Shown piece after piece: positions 1 through 12,000 of a DNA stretch of 62,000 nucleotides (position 1 is the stretch's first letter; each line of letters opens with the position of its first letter). A program made the translations under genes and the position numbers. The notes beneath the pieces are model-generated. The model had not been told where the DNA came from and did not search any database. It worked only from the letters and a program-made list of their open reading frames with translations. The DNA comes from Acanthaster planci (lineage: Eukaryota; Echinodermata; Asteroidea; Valvatida; Acanthasteridae), in contig NW_019091533.1 in the NCBI RefSeq assembly GCF_001949145.1, forward strand, positions 459,580-521,579. Direction: 5' to 3'.

Positions 1-472
1 GTGTGGGCTTAGTTGTGCTTACAGGTGTGCGCACATAGATATTTCCATTATGCCACTACGTAAAACAAATTTTTGCTCTGAGGTAAGCGTGCCATTTGCT
101 AAGCGTACTTGCTTACAGTATCGATGAGATACATAGAGCCTCTGTTGGTGTAAAATTGTGTGCTCAGCAGTGCAGTGGAATTGGGTCCTGGTGTCACAGC
201 TTTGTTGGAAGGTGCAGAACTGAAAAACCCAGGCTCACAAACTTGTTTGATTGCTTGTGTTTTTACTGGAGCACCAAAATCAAATAAGATGTAATGATGA
301 AAGTATCACCAAGCTAAGAGTGTCCTCTTAAAACCACCGCAGTTACAAACCCCGCCAGTTGATGTTTTGTATGAAATGGGCAGCGTTTGCTTGCTTTTTT
401 TGGGGGGGGTAAAAGGATTGAATCAGTCACCCATGAAATGTAAATGTTGTGTGCTGTTTTTTTATTCATTAG

Positions 473-541
473 TCTGTGACCACTCTTGGTCAGGAGGACA
501 GATCTGATGGCGAAGGCGAGTCGTACAGTGAGAGTTTCTAA
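473..541 (+). CDS. possible terminal coding exon of an upstream gene
   Basis: A good 3' splice site (T-rich tract then CATTAG) at about 453-472 is followed by a short open frame of 22 codons ending in TAA at 539-541. The peptide is acidic and serine-rich, with the tail DRSDGEGESYSESF. Such tails are common at protein C-termini. No upstream partner exon is visible in the window and the other frames are closed. This may be chance. Confidence 0.25.
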   Translation, partial: SVTTLGQEDRSDGEGESYSESF

Positions 542-1099
542 TGTGAGCATTCCGAGCGAGAGCAAACCACTCGCCGAAGGACTCTTGACAGAAAGTACAC
601 ACAAGTTGGTAAGAATAGACACAGCATCAAAACTGTCAATTGGGTCGAAGAATACTCTGCCAATTTAATGACGTCATCTCATCTCGAGATTTTCCCGAAA
701 CGTATTGATTCCAGCTTGCATTTTTTGTCAAGTATGTGGCGACTCCTGTTGATTTTGTACTCAAAGCGTACCTCCATTCACTGATACTGGTTGGGCAAAC
801 AGTTTACAGTAATAGGCATTCCTGAGCAAATGTCATTAACAGTTGATTGAGAAGAGGGAGACTTCCAACACCGAGATGCCCAACTTGTTCGTATTGTATG
901 TGGGCTCTATTTCAGTGAAGGTCAAATGCTCGTGTACACTGCTTGTTGTCTGGGCCCAACAAATTTGTCTGTCGATTGTTAGGTTGCAAGAAGTTAATTT
1001 GATGCACATACTCGTGGTCTGAAGATACTAAGGCACTTCACTTTTTAAAAGTCACTGATGCATTGTACATATACAATATATATTTTACATTTAAATGCA

Positions 1100-1291
1100 T
1101 TAACCCTTTCACACTGGGATTCTTTTGGCCGTGGCTGCTGGGCTGTGGTATGCCCAGTAGGCAAAGCTTTGTCCAGCAGCAGGCCCACATTGAACCAGCA
1201 GCTGCATGGTGAATAGAATATGTGTGTCGTATTCACTAATCCTCACACAAAGCCACGGCTGTGGATGGCTCCCGGTATGAAGGGGTTTTAA
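1100..1291. mobile_element. foldback MITE flanked by TTAA
   Basis: The segment begins TTAACCCTTTCACACTGGGA and ends with an imperfect inverted copy (TCCCGGTATGAAGGGGTTTTAA). It is bounded by TTAA on both sides. The internal inverted word GCCGTGGCT extends the pairing. Length is about 190 bp and there is no ORF. TTAA targets and CCCTTT-type ends are typical of piggyBac-derived miniature elements, so that class is inferred. Confidence 0.55.
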
Positions 1292-1512
1292 TAGACCAGT
1301 TGTGCCCACATGACCTACAGCGGGTATTAGACATCAACAAGCATGGTGTCCTACCATAGCAAAGTGTGTTTTGGGTGTTATCTACTAAAAAGAAAGCTGA
1401 TTATGGGTAGTAGTCTGAGTACTTTGCCAACCATCGGCTTTATTTTTGGGTAAATGACAGTTAGGACATACTAATCTATGGCAGGATGTCATGTTTGGTG
1501 ACGTTTGCTACC

Positions 1513-2055
1513 CACTACAGGGGTGTATGAGAAAAACCTCCCACAAAATAATGTGCACCCAGTTTCACATTTCGTGGTTCACATTTCGTGCTTCAATGAG
1601 CACACAAAGTTTAAATTTTGGAAATCAAAAGTTTGTTGGGCACGGGTATTTGAGGCTTTAAAATTCATCGAGAAATGTACCGGTATGCTATGTTTGTCCC
1701 TTTCTGCTTGGTGACGATACACCCAGATATGAGATTTTGGTGTCGATTGTAGAGGGTTAATGGGTTAATTTTTTCAAATTTGGTGTGCAAGGAAAACTCG
1801 TTTTTAATCTGTTTATTCAATCCAGCAGGTGTCTTTTTAACCCTCATACACCCATGCACAACAAAATTTGATTTGCCAAAATTCAAACTTCCTGCTCATT
1901 GAAATGTGAACCATGAAACTGGTATCAATCAAAGGCAGAGCTACACCCTTCACCAATGGGCACATCCAGATTTTTGAAACTGGGTCCTGTGTTATTTCCA
2001 CAGTATGGTAACTTTTTCGGAGAGTCTTCTTTTTTCCGATACACCCTGTATGGGT
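1513..2055. mobile_element. large foldback element with inverted internal arms
   Basis: The outer ends pair imperfectly: ACAGGGGTGTATGAGAAAA at about 1516 against the reverse complement of the TTTTTTCCGATACACCCTGT region near 2030-2050. Inner arms at about 1560-1655 and 1836-1925 are diverged inverted copies sharing CACATTTC, CAATGAGCA, AATTTTGG and GTTG.GCA words. No coding potential was seen. It is probably a nonautonomous DNA transposon relic. Confidence 0.5.
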
Positions 2056-2690
2056 CAAGTGACTTACCGATCCCGGGAACGATCAGTCTTTTCATGGTCA
2101 TTATTCTGTCTTGAGCATTTTTCTATGAGTTGATAAGTGGCGTTACCAGTGCCTTAGTACATCTGAAATAATTCTAACCTGACAAGTAGACGGACTACAA
2201 ACGACGTTATTAATTACTGAAGCTATTCATCTTATTCACCACTTTTTTTTTTTCACAGTTCACTTCCTAAGGAAAATGCTACTCAGAAAAACTGTGTCAT
2301 TGTTATATATCCCAACCTGATGAGTTCAGTTACTTTTCAAAAATAGTTTCAAATTATTAGCATTTGTATAAGTTTTTTGTCGTCTACTAATCTACATATA
2401 AGGCAATTTTAATGAGATCGTCTTGGCACATTATAACTTTCAAAACTGTAGATAAAATTTGCATTTTTCATGTGATAAAAGCTTCTCTTCTACGTAATTT
2501 TACAACGCATTAACCATTTTGTATGGTGCATATACTATTTTGGCATTCCTCTATTCACGCAGCTGTAAATCAAACATTTCTGTAACAAATCTACTCAAGA
2601 AAATAAGTCTCTAATGGCATTTTTCTTCCTGTTTTCTAAACAATAGCTTTAGAATCATTAACATAAAGAAATGTACATGCGTACTTCTAG
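2056..2690. other. AT-rich intergenic stretch
   Basis: No coding region, RNA gene or clear repeat was seen. The stretch is rich in short A and T runs. It lies downstream of the mosaic gene on the minus strand and may include DNA just past its polyadenylation site. Confidence 0.4.
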
Positions 2691-2696
2691 TTTATT
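2691..2696 (-). terminator. candidate polyadenylation signal of the mosaic gene
   Basis: TTTATT on the plus strand reads AATAAA on the minus strand. It lies about 300 nt past the TAA stop at 2995, a plausible 3' UTR length. Other AT-rich variants nearby could serve instead. Confidence 0.35.
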
Positions 2697-2994
2697 AGCA
2701 ACTTTACATGACATACAGCACTGTGAAACACAGAAGTAAAGTTAATCTGTAGTGTCAAACATTGTGCCATTTTTCCTTTAGGTATCATGCAAAATCCCCA
2801 CAGAATTGATTTGAACAATGAATTCTTTCATATATAATGGTACAGTTATAATGGTAAGTCTTCCATCAAACAACAATCTCTTTGACATTACAAATTGAGG
2901 AGGGATAAAAGTCAAATTTGACAAAAAGTCAAAAAGTTCGCTATACCTACCCTATTGATATCAATTTGTCGTCTGTTACTTAGATGTACAAGTT

Positions 2995-3098
2995 TTAAGA
3001 GCAGTCATCTGGTCCACCGCTAGCCGCGCAGGTTGGCTGGCAACATTCATTCCAATCCAGGACCTTCTCCGCACCCTTGTAGATTCCATTCATAGTCG
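2995..3098 (-). CDS. mosaic gene exon 26: terminal exon, cysteine tail
   Basis: Acceptor CTTGTAG, phase 1, ending in TAA at 2995. It reads TMNGIYKGAEKVLDWNECC and ends DDCS. Four cysteines near the end and no membrane anchor support a secreted protein. Confidence 0.8.
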
Positions 3099-6000
3099 CT
3101 ACAAGACAGGTGAATGAATAAGAAAATATTAAAATGTAGCCATGTTTTACAAGAGTCACGAGAAATGTAAATGAAAGTTATTTTGCAAACCGTTCTTTTA
3201 TTATTCAAAATGGACTTGGCACATTTTAGGATTCCAAATTTACATGCCTGAGAAATCACTGCAGTATTTGTAAGTGTTGCGTTTTTTGTGGGATACCCTG
3301 CACATACCTTTCCACTCGCTGATTGCATATTTAGAGGTAGCATAATTGTCAGACTCGGAATAACTAAACCCCGTCTCAGACGCGAAAGGCACGGCTATGC
3401 TGGTCACGAAGTCATCGCTTGCTGCCGCTGTGTCATAGGTGCTTCTTTCAATCAGGTACCAGTTGCTGTAGGGCTTGTTGCTGGCTGCATAGGAGTCAGG
3501 GGAATTGCCCAGGATGCCGTACAGCCTCCCAGTGCTGGGCAAAAAGCCAATGATGTTGCGCAGTCGGGGATCTAGACCTGAGCAAAAGTAAAGAGCGTAC
3601 TGGTAACCTCACTACCAGAGGTCACTTTAACTGTCCGCTGTCTTCAATAACGTTTTCATGGTCCGCTCGACTACAGTTATTGTACCACAGTCTGAAAATA
3701 CACCTACATTATTTATTATACATGTTTGGTGCTACTTTTAAAGGCATTTTGGAACTTTTTTGGCAAATACTGATTTCCATATTTGTTAGCAAAAGTGTGA
3801 TATCATTCCAAGGGAAAAACCTTTATGTTGCATTGATATGTGCACCAAAAATTGCTGGGTTTTACATTTTCTGTTCCAAGTTTCCTTTTATTTTGTGATT
3901 TCTTGTTGTCTGAATACCCAACAGTAAGCCAACAGGAAGCCATTTTTCAAAAATGCTTTCAAGGAGTAAATTCTGGGTTCATATTCTGAACTGAAGAACC
4001 TGTATAAAAACTGAGCTGAGCCTTCCGTGATTGACATCACAGCAACACCGCCCCTGTTGTCTGGGAAAGTGGGCACAATTATAAATGTTTGTAATAATTG
4101 CACCCCCAGAAGGATGGCAGATTGTTTTCATACAATAAAAAAGTACAAAGTTGCACAAAAAGTGTGTCCAAGAAAACTTCCTCTTGGACCCTTTGATGTT
4201 TTTGTCAGTCTCCCCAAGAAGAGTAATTTTAAATCAAAACGTTCCTGTCTACTCAAAGAAACATCAACACAGATTTGACGTAGATAAGAGGTCTTCTAAA
4301 CACTCACTGGATTGTTCTGGTTTGACCCATACCATTTTCATATAACGTGCTTAAAAACTCACCAGTCCACTGCTTTTCAGCATATATCATCATGAAGCAC
4401 TGCATATCAGGTTTCCTGTCAAGAATTTCATTTTTAAAAAAGAGTTCTCTGAAATTATATAATAAAAAAGAGCATCTTGATTATAAAAAGTGTTGAAGTC
4501 CATCACAAGTCTTTGTATGGGTCAGTTCACAAGTCCTCACACAAGAACAGTCATTCGTTCCTGGGTCAAGAGTGACACACGAATGCTTCCCATTTGAATA
4601 ACTTTTGACTTGGCTTAAAGACTGGATGTCTTGGGATGGACTTCCCTTGAAGACCGCTTGAATAAAAACATGCTTGGGTGTTGCTAGAATAGGATCTGTT
4701 TTTCCGATAATGAATAGGCAAAACCGAATGTAGGTGGGCTGCACACAAGTCTTGGAAGCGCTGAAGAGAGCGGAATGTGTGTTGACAGGTGGATAGTACA
4801 TGCAGGTCTTGGGTCGGCATAATTTCAGCAATTTGCACAAGAACTCACAAGCACCGAGATCACCATGCCATGTCAGAACTAACATTGAACACCACAGCCC
4901 AACAAGAAAGCCAGTACTGACTACCATAGACCATACTCCAGACGTAGTAAGGTCAAACAGGCTACAAAACAGTTGTCTTGATAATTATAATAATATTTAT
5001 AAAGCGCATTCTTCCGAAGGTTACAATGCGCTGGGAAAAAAGCAACTGCAGGAAAGTAAACCAGGTGCTAAGACAAAATTAGTGGGAGCAGATGACCAAA
5101 ACCTAGAGTGGAAACAGATGAGATTTAAGTTTACATTTGGACTGTTGTAGGGAGTTGCAGTTACGAATACTACGAGGTAACGAGTTCCAGCATCGGGGTC
5201 CAGCAACAGAAAAAGCCCTGTCTCCTACTTTTTTTAATGTACGTGGTATTTTTAGGTTGTATTTTGAGCGGAGGTTATTACTTCGGTTAGGTTTGCTACG
5301 ATGAGGATGGATGCAAGACAAACTCTGCCTTTGCAGTATATAGGGCCTACTTACTTCCACAGGAAGGCGTAGACAGATGCCTGGATCTCCTTACGCACTC
5401 CACTCTTGCCGTGGGTGACAGTGTCACAGACAAACAGGGTGTCACTGTTGGTGTCAACCAGGAACCCTCGCTCGTACATGTCGCCAACCTGATTGGTAGC
5501 GGGTGTTGGGCAGGTGTCTGCTCAAGAGAACCAGCCAATTTTACACTTGATAGTTAAACACTTGACAAATGTACACTAATAATCCAATTTGACCTCTGAA
5601 TTCAAGATTATTGAGTTCAGATTCATCTTAAAATTTTGATTTAGAAAATTCCTCTCGATACTTGGCTAAAGAAGCCACACATTCTAAACACATCCACTTG
5701 GAATAGGTCATTTTTTAGGACTTAAAACATGTAGTTCAGCAAGGATGGGATTTCACACTTTGACTGACAGCTCCAACTCTCTGTAGTGATAGGGTGTAAG
5801 TGAATTTGCCACAATGAATATTCTTGTTGTAAATGAATAGATGTTGAATTGTGATCAGAATGCAATGGCAGTGCTGTTAGCCCGAAACTAAACCTTCTTT
5901 GTTATCGTTATGCTCATTTTCTCTGATTGTTTTACTGTTAAAATTGCATCGGAAATAGGCAAAGGCAAAAATGTGATTTCGCTAACAGGTGTGCTTCATT

Positions 6001-9000
6001 TCATGTATAATCGAGGACAAAACCAATTAAGTGCATTCTCATTGTGGAAAATGTGCACCACTGCCAAATTATGACCTATCCCTTGGTCATCCCATTTGAG
6101 ATTACCCATACCCAGCGTAACCAAACAGTCAGCTCCATACCACCGCTAAAGTACGAGTTACCGCGATCAAAGCCATGTCTCCACAAGGATACAAATTCTG
6201 GTATGTGTGTGGCAAAAAGTGTGAGATGGTATGTAGCCTGTGTAATGGAATGTTAATCCCTGTGCCAACTGCCAACTGTGTTTTTTTCATCTTGGAACTC
6301 TCAGAAATGAACATATGGCGACCTCAACAGAGTACCCTGTTCATTTGTCATCAGCACTCGGTGTGTTTAGATCAGCTATGAGTTACCAAGTTTCTTACCA
6401 GCTGCCGCCTGGCCACTCACGCAACCCATCAGCTCAAGCCTGAGGGCATTGTACCACTGACTCTGGCTCCTGTAGTCGTAGGCAGTCAAGTTCAGGATGA
6501 CATAGCGAGCCTCCACGGGCACCATTAGGGTGTGAGTCACCACCGTGTCATGGTTGGCAGGGGAATCCCTCTGGTGGTCAAACTTTAACGGGATATCATA
6601 TGAATGGTCAAACCATCAAATATTAGCTCTGAACATCATATAAGAAAAGGAATAGGCAGAACTGTGATTCAGCAGAGGGTGACGAATTCTCCAGAGGCGA
6701 ATTTTCAGTGCCAAATATTGGACTTTTCAAAAGGGAGACGGCTATGATGTTGAAGTCCAGATTTTTCAGGGCGGGCTGCTGCTTTGTCGAAGGCAGCACA
6801 AAGAGAGACCAAAGACCTCCTTAAAGAAGCACTCTCGTTGCACTGTAATGAACTCATAGGCACTGACCTCATGCAAGGCCAATTAACACAACCAGGCACC
6901 TCCACTGTTTGTTAATCAGGGGCATGATAAGGCAATTACCACCTTGTGGAACTTCGGAAGCATCAGGGTTGCCACTTAAACAGCACTGGAGTTACTGGAT
7001 GGTGCTATTTGAACGATGTTAAAAAGCACCTTCAATTGAGCCCACAATAAAGCCTCTTTGATGAGCAGGGAATAGCCAACTGTAATATTGTTTGGCGTTC
7101 TATTGCAGAGCTGTTTTCCCCATGGATACATGACATTAAGCAGATTAAGCAGAGTGGTTCTAACCATTCCGCAAACCCCTCACTGTCACTTTGAAATGAA
7201 TAGACAGTTGATCTGAAATGAAAGATTTAGATTTCTTTTGTTATCTTACCAGAAACTATTGTCTTGTCTACATGTGGCCCAAACTCTGTTATTTCTCCAG
7301 ACCCAAATGCAATCCCCAGGCTTCAGTGGTGTAATAAAATGGTGCGGCCGGGGAGCCACGCAACCCCAATCCCCCATCAGAAGTCTGAATTCCCCCCCAA
7401 CAAAAAAAAGGCAATGTAAACTGCCTATACATGTATCACAAGCGTTTGAATAAATATGTGATTAGTGGTGACGTCCAAATATCCATCACCGTCCGTGAGT
7501 CGTTCGTGTCGCGTCGTTGGTTAGAACCATTTTTTTTTTATACATTGGGCCGGCCATATATATTTGCTTGACGTTCCTAGGGGGCGAGTTGGTCAGGGGG
7601 CGTGTCGGCCAGGAGGCGAGTCGGTATAAGGGGCGAGTCGGTCAGGGGGCGAGTTGACCTGACACCTTACAAGCCATGGTTAATATGCTTTCAATTTTCC
7701 CTTGAAAAAAAACCTCCAGGGCCCCTCTCAGAAAACTTTTCCTGGTTACACCCTCTGCCAAAATGTGGCTACTCCTAAAGCATTCACACCGCTTTGTTGT
7801 CTGAGGGGGTTGCTGCCTTGTACAGCGTATCATCCAGGCTGTAGAGGATCTCAAATTCCCCAATATCACCGTTGGCAGCGGCACTGCTTCCCCCTTGGGT
7901 TTGAACACCTGTCAGGTATGCCTTCTTGCCCAGGTCAATCTTGATCCAGCGATCGTACAGGAAGGGGCCTGCCCTGGCCAGCGTCTTCCAAGCTGGTTTG
8001 TACCATGAAAAGAACACCAAAAACAATTCATTAAAAACAGTCGTACCAAGTTTTGACACTGCTCACGTAACCGATCACGCACTCTCACACTGTAGTTGTG
8101 GGGACATACCGTGACCCGATATTTCACCTACTTTTGTGGGGACCGAAAACGTTGTGGGGACTCAGAAATGTCCCCACAACTCGGTTAAAATTCCATAACA
8201 AAAGAACTTGTCCCCTGAATGCGGTGAATGCCTACCCACAGACACTGATGGATGCTGGTTTTTGGAAGGTAAAGTTCATTTTAGGGTTTTCCATACAAAC
8301 ATAAACACATCCGATGTCCTTCATTTAAAGAAAATTCTCATCGCATTGGGTCATAATGCACAACTATCAAGAATTTTGTCACAGCTCATTTGAATAGCTT
8401 GTGAACTGGCTTACTTACAGAATGACTTGTGACGGACTTACATGGACTAGTGATGGACTCAAATACAACACTAGCTGCCCACCTCACACAGCCGTTTCAA
8501 GCCCTAACCCCACCCAGCCTAGCCGAACCAGACCAACACCAAGCCATTGAACCCATCCATAACCAGCCACTTCCTCCCAACCGATCTCAACCAACCAACC
8601 AACCAACCAACCAACCATGAAATCTGAACCATAACCCCTACCCACCTTGCAACCTAGGCAACCCTAACCCAACCAAACCTACCAGAAGCCCCATTTAGCC
8701 TCGCATGTTGTGCTGCGGCGTTTGGCTCTGGTGAGAATGATGCAGTGATCTGGCAGTCTTGTATGGTACCATCCTGCATTCCTAGGGCTTGGGGATTGCC
8801 ACAGGAAGGTGATAAGGTTTGGCCTATTGGGGAAAAATCAGTAAACCATATAAACAACTGGAAGAGTTCTGACCAGCTCTGACACCTAAATCCTGTGAGG
8901 AAATCCCAATGTTACAACCAATGAATAGGACGTAGATCTCCCAAAATTTGTATCTGGAGAAAAAATTATACAAACAGATCAGTCCCCCCCCTTAAAAAGG

Positions 9001-12000
9001 AGGATGGGAAACATGAAAGACTGCATTAGCTGGACTTGCATGGAAGGTGCATTTAAAACAGTGGGCCTATTTATGTAGAAAAAGAAGCTCAAGTATGTAA
9101 TTGCTTGTGTTCCTCTGTAAGTTTCAACCTCGTACGGAAAACTCCGCTATCATCAGCCCAACCCTATCTGGGCCAGTCTTTGGTGAATGCAAGTCCAGCG
9201 AAACCCATTATTCCACATTGCAATTCCTTCAAGGCATCCATCGATTCTCTAATTTGGAAATTCAATTTTTGCTGCTTTCAATAGATCAGATTGACGTTTT
9301 ACCTGGGATATCAGGGTAGGGCACCGTGAAGTCAAAAGTTGTATACCCCATTGGCTCGCTGAAGTATTGACCGTCGGTGTAGAAGTTGGTATCGTAGTTT
9401 GTCATGAAATATATGACCTGTTGAAGGCATAAGTGTCGTGCCATTTAAAGCAAACTACACTACTTTCTGAAAGTTAAACAAAATTATTACCCAAAAGATG
9501 TTCCTGCAAGTTGCAAGATGAAGATGCGGAAGAGTTTACAAGAAATAAAAAATGCTTGCTCGGATTTCCTCCTACTACATATAGGAAGTTAAATTAATGA
9601 CTCGTCGAATGATACATACAATGTAGAATAGTCGGTTATTGGCTTTATGTGTTATACGTACGTATGGCTCGAGCAATTCATACAAAAACACTCAAAACGA
9701 ACAATAATTTCTCGGACACTTTAGGCATAACTTGTCAAGTATTTCTTGAAACGATAATACACTGATTTGTTTTTTAATCAGAATAAAATGAATACTGGTG
9801 TACAGCCGAAGATATACCCCGACTTTGCCCTTAGGACTCGCCCACTGTAAACCATGCCCAGTCTTCAACTTGGTGAGGATTCAAAGCTGGGCTGCAGGAG
9901 TTAGCCGGGCTGGAGGAACGTATGTCACTAAACCAATCAGAACATTGTGTACCTCAATTGGTGTGGTTCCTTTCCAGTTTTTGGTCAGCTTGTAGCGGTA
10001 ATTAGTCTTAATGCTGGTCTCAAGGGTCAATGCAAGACGGTCGCTGAAGAACATCCGCGGTACCTGGTCATGGACAGCATAGTTAACACGAGACAAGAAG
10101 TGTTGGAATCAAAATCTGTGACATCTAATCCGTCAGATTTTTCTGCAAAAACTAACGTTATACTTTACATACTTTCATTTGAATAAAGCTCCACTCTAAC
10201 TCAATAAGTATGCAAAACACGCAGAAACGAATACACCGGTGATTCTCTCTCCTTCGAATGGTCATTTGGATGATTAAAATTCAAAGTAAATATCAGATAA
10301 TTCTTTTATGGACCACCAAAAAAATGAAAGACATTTGAGTTCCCTAAAAACTAGCCTGTCCTTAATACCGTGAAGTAGAATCCGGTGTTATCATTCCAGT
10401 GGCTGACGCCTTGCAGCTTGTCGCTTAGTTCGAGGTTCAGCGCCATGCTGTCAAACTGGATGTAGGGCGGCAAGAAGACGTGACCTTTGACATTGACTGC
10501 TTCGGCGTTGGAGTCAATTGCATGGCTCACCTCCATCTTGTACCAGACCTTGTCCCTTTGTTTTGAAGGATAAAAAACTCGACCTTCTTCAAACCTGTAT
10601 TGCGTTTACCCTCAGAATAACGAATACAGTTCTTTTCATCACGGTTGTAGAGAGTAGTTATTTTTTGTTGGGTCAGAAAAAATTGTTTTGTGGACCTACC
10701 TGTTTCCCTAGTTGTCTGAATTCAACTCAAAAAGGTAATGTGGGACAACTTTTTTTTAAAAAAGGGATATCTTTTTCAGGTAACACTTCAACACGAGCAA
10801 TTTACGACTGAAAATTGAGGGTAGGTTGCAATGATTCCCCTGTATTTTAAGAACTGGATTTTCTTAAGATTTTTTAACAATATTTGCAAGCACAAAATTT
10901 GGAGGTTTAATTGGCCAGAGCGTTGGCTCATATAATGAGCCAATGTGATGTACATTGCAACCGATTTCATCCGCGTTTTCTCTTTTTGAGGTATTTATTT
11001 GCTATGCTTTGCATTAAATGCAGGTCATATGGAAATGAAACAACGAGGCTGAAAGAATTATGACCAACCCAAGAGAGTATGTTTGCGCTGTTCCGTTGTG
11101 GTTGAACGAGACGTTCAGGGCGGGTTTTTCTGTGCCGTCTCGCAGTACGGCCAACTTGTAGTATGCCACCCACACCACTGCGCCACTGCTCACGCTAACC
11201 CCGCTACCCAGGGCGTGGTAGGAAGCGTTAACGTTTTGTTCCCCGTCGGCCATCTGCACGTCGATGTATACGACAATGTCATTGTCGCCGTCCTCCAGGT
11301 TGCCAGCTTCGGCCGTGTGTGCTCCTGTAATAGGTCAAGAGCAAAACTAAAATCAATTAAAACTCGTTTTGTGGGTATCTGCAGCTTTTTTTTTACAGAA
11401 ATAGGGGAGAGAAGAGTATGTTTAAAGGGAAATTCGGATAACATCGTCATCATCAAGATCATCGGTTTCCTCAAGACACCAGTCAGAGCTGTTAAATCTA
11501 GTCTGTATCAGGTCTAAAACCCATAGTCAGTGTTTAGCATGCGGAATCCAATATCTGTCCTTATTTCACTTATCAGGGGAAGGTTTCTTTCCTAATACAG
11601 AGACTTGAAGCTAGGGTGGATCATTCTCAATGCTGGATAGAGGAAGGGGGGTGTATACCTGATGTTAAGTATAATTCCTCTCCTCTCGGAAGGGGGTTAA
11701 TTCTGTTTTGTTCATCAGGGATAACTCAGGCTAATCGATTATGACAGATTTCAACAACGTTGAACACTGCAAGAGTTCTCAACCCCTTTTCCTAATTGGA
11801 GCAAGCTCTTTCTGGATTAACCGTTACCGTGGAATGTCAACACCACACTATGAACCTATAGGGCTGCCACTTTCCAAGCCTCAGAGAGCTCAGTCAGGGA
11901 AGGCAAGTCACCTGTGTTAGTGATTCTACCAAAGTCCAGCTTTGCAACGTTGTTTTGTGAGGTGTTCCCAGTCGACGTCAGCACGACGTCGGGCGCCTCG

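Noticed and set aside
4481-4927. 148-codon minus-strand frame in mosaic intron 24
   Set aside because: Composition and lack of domain pattern suggest chance; phases do not bridge exons 24 and 25 in a convincing way.
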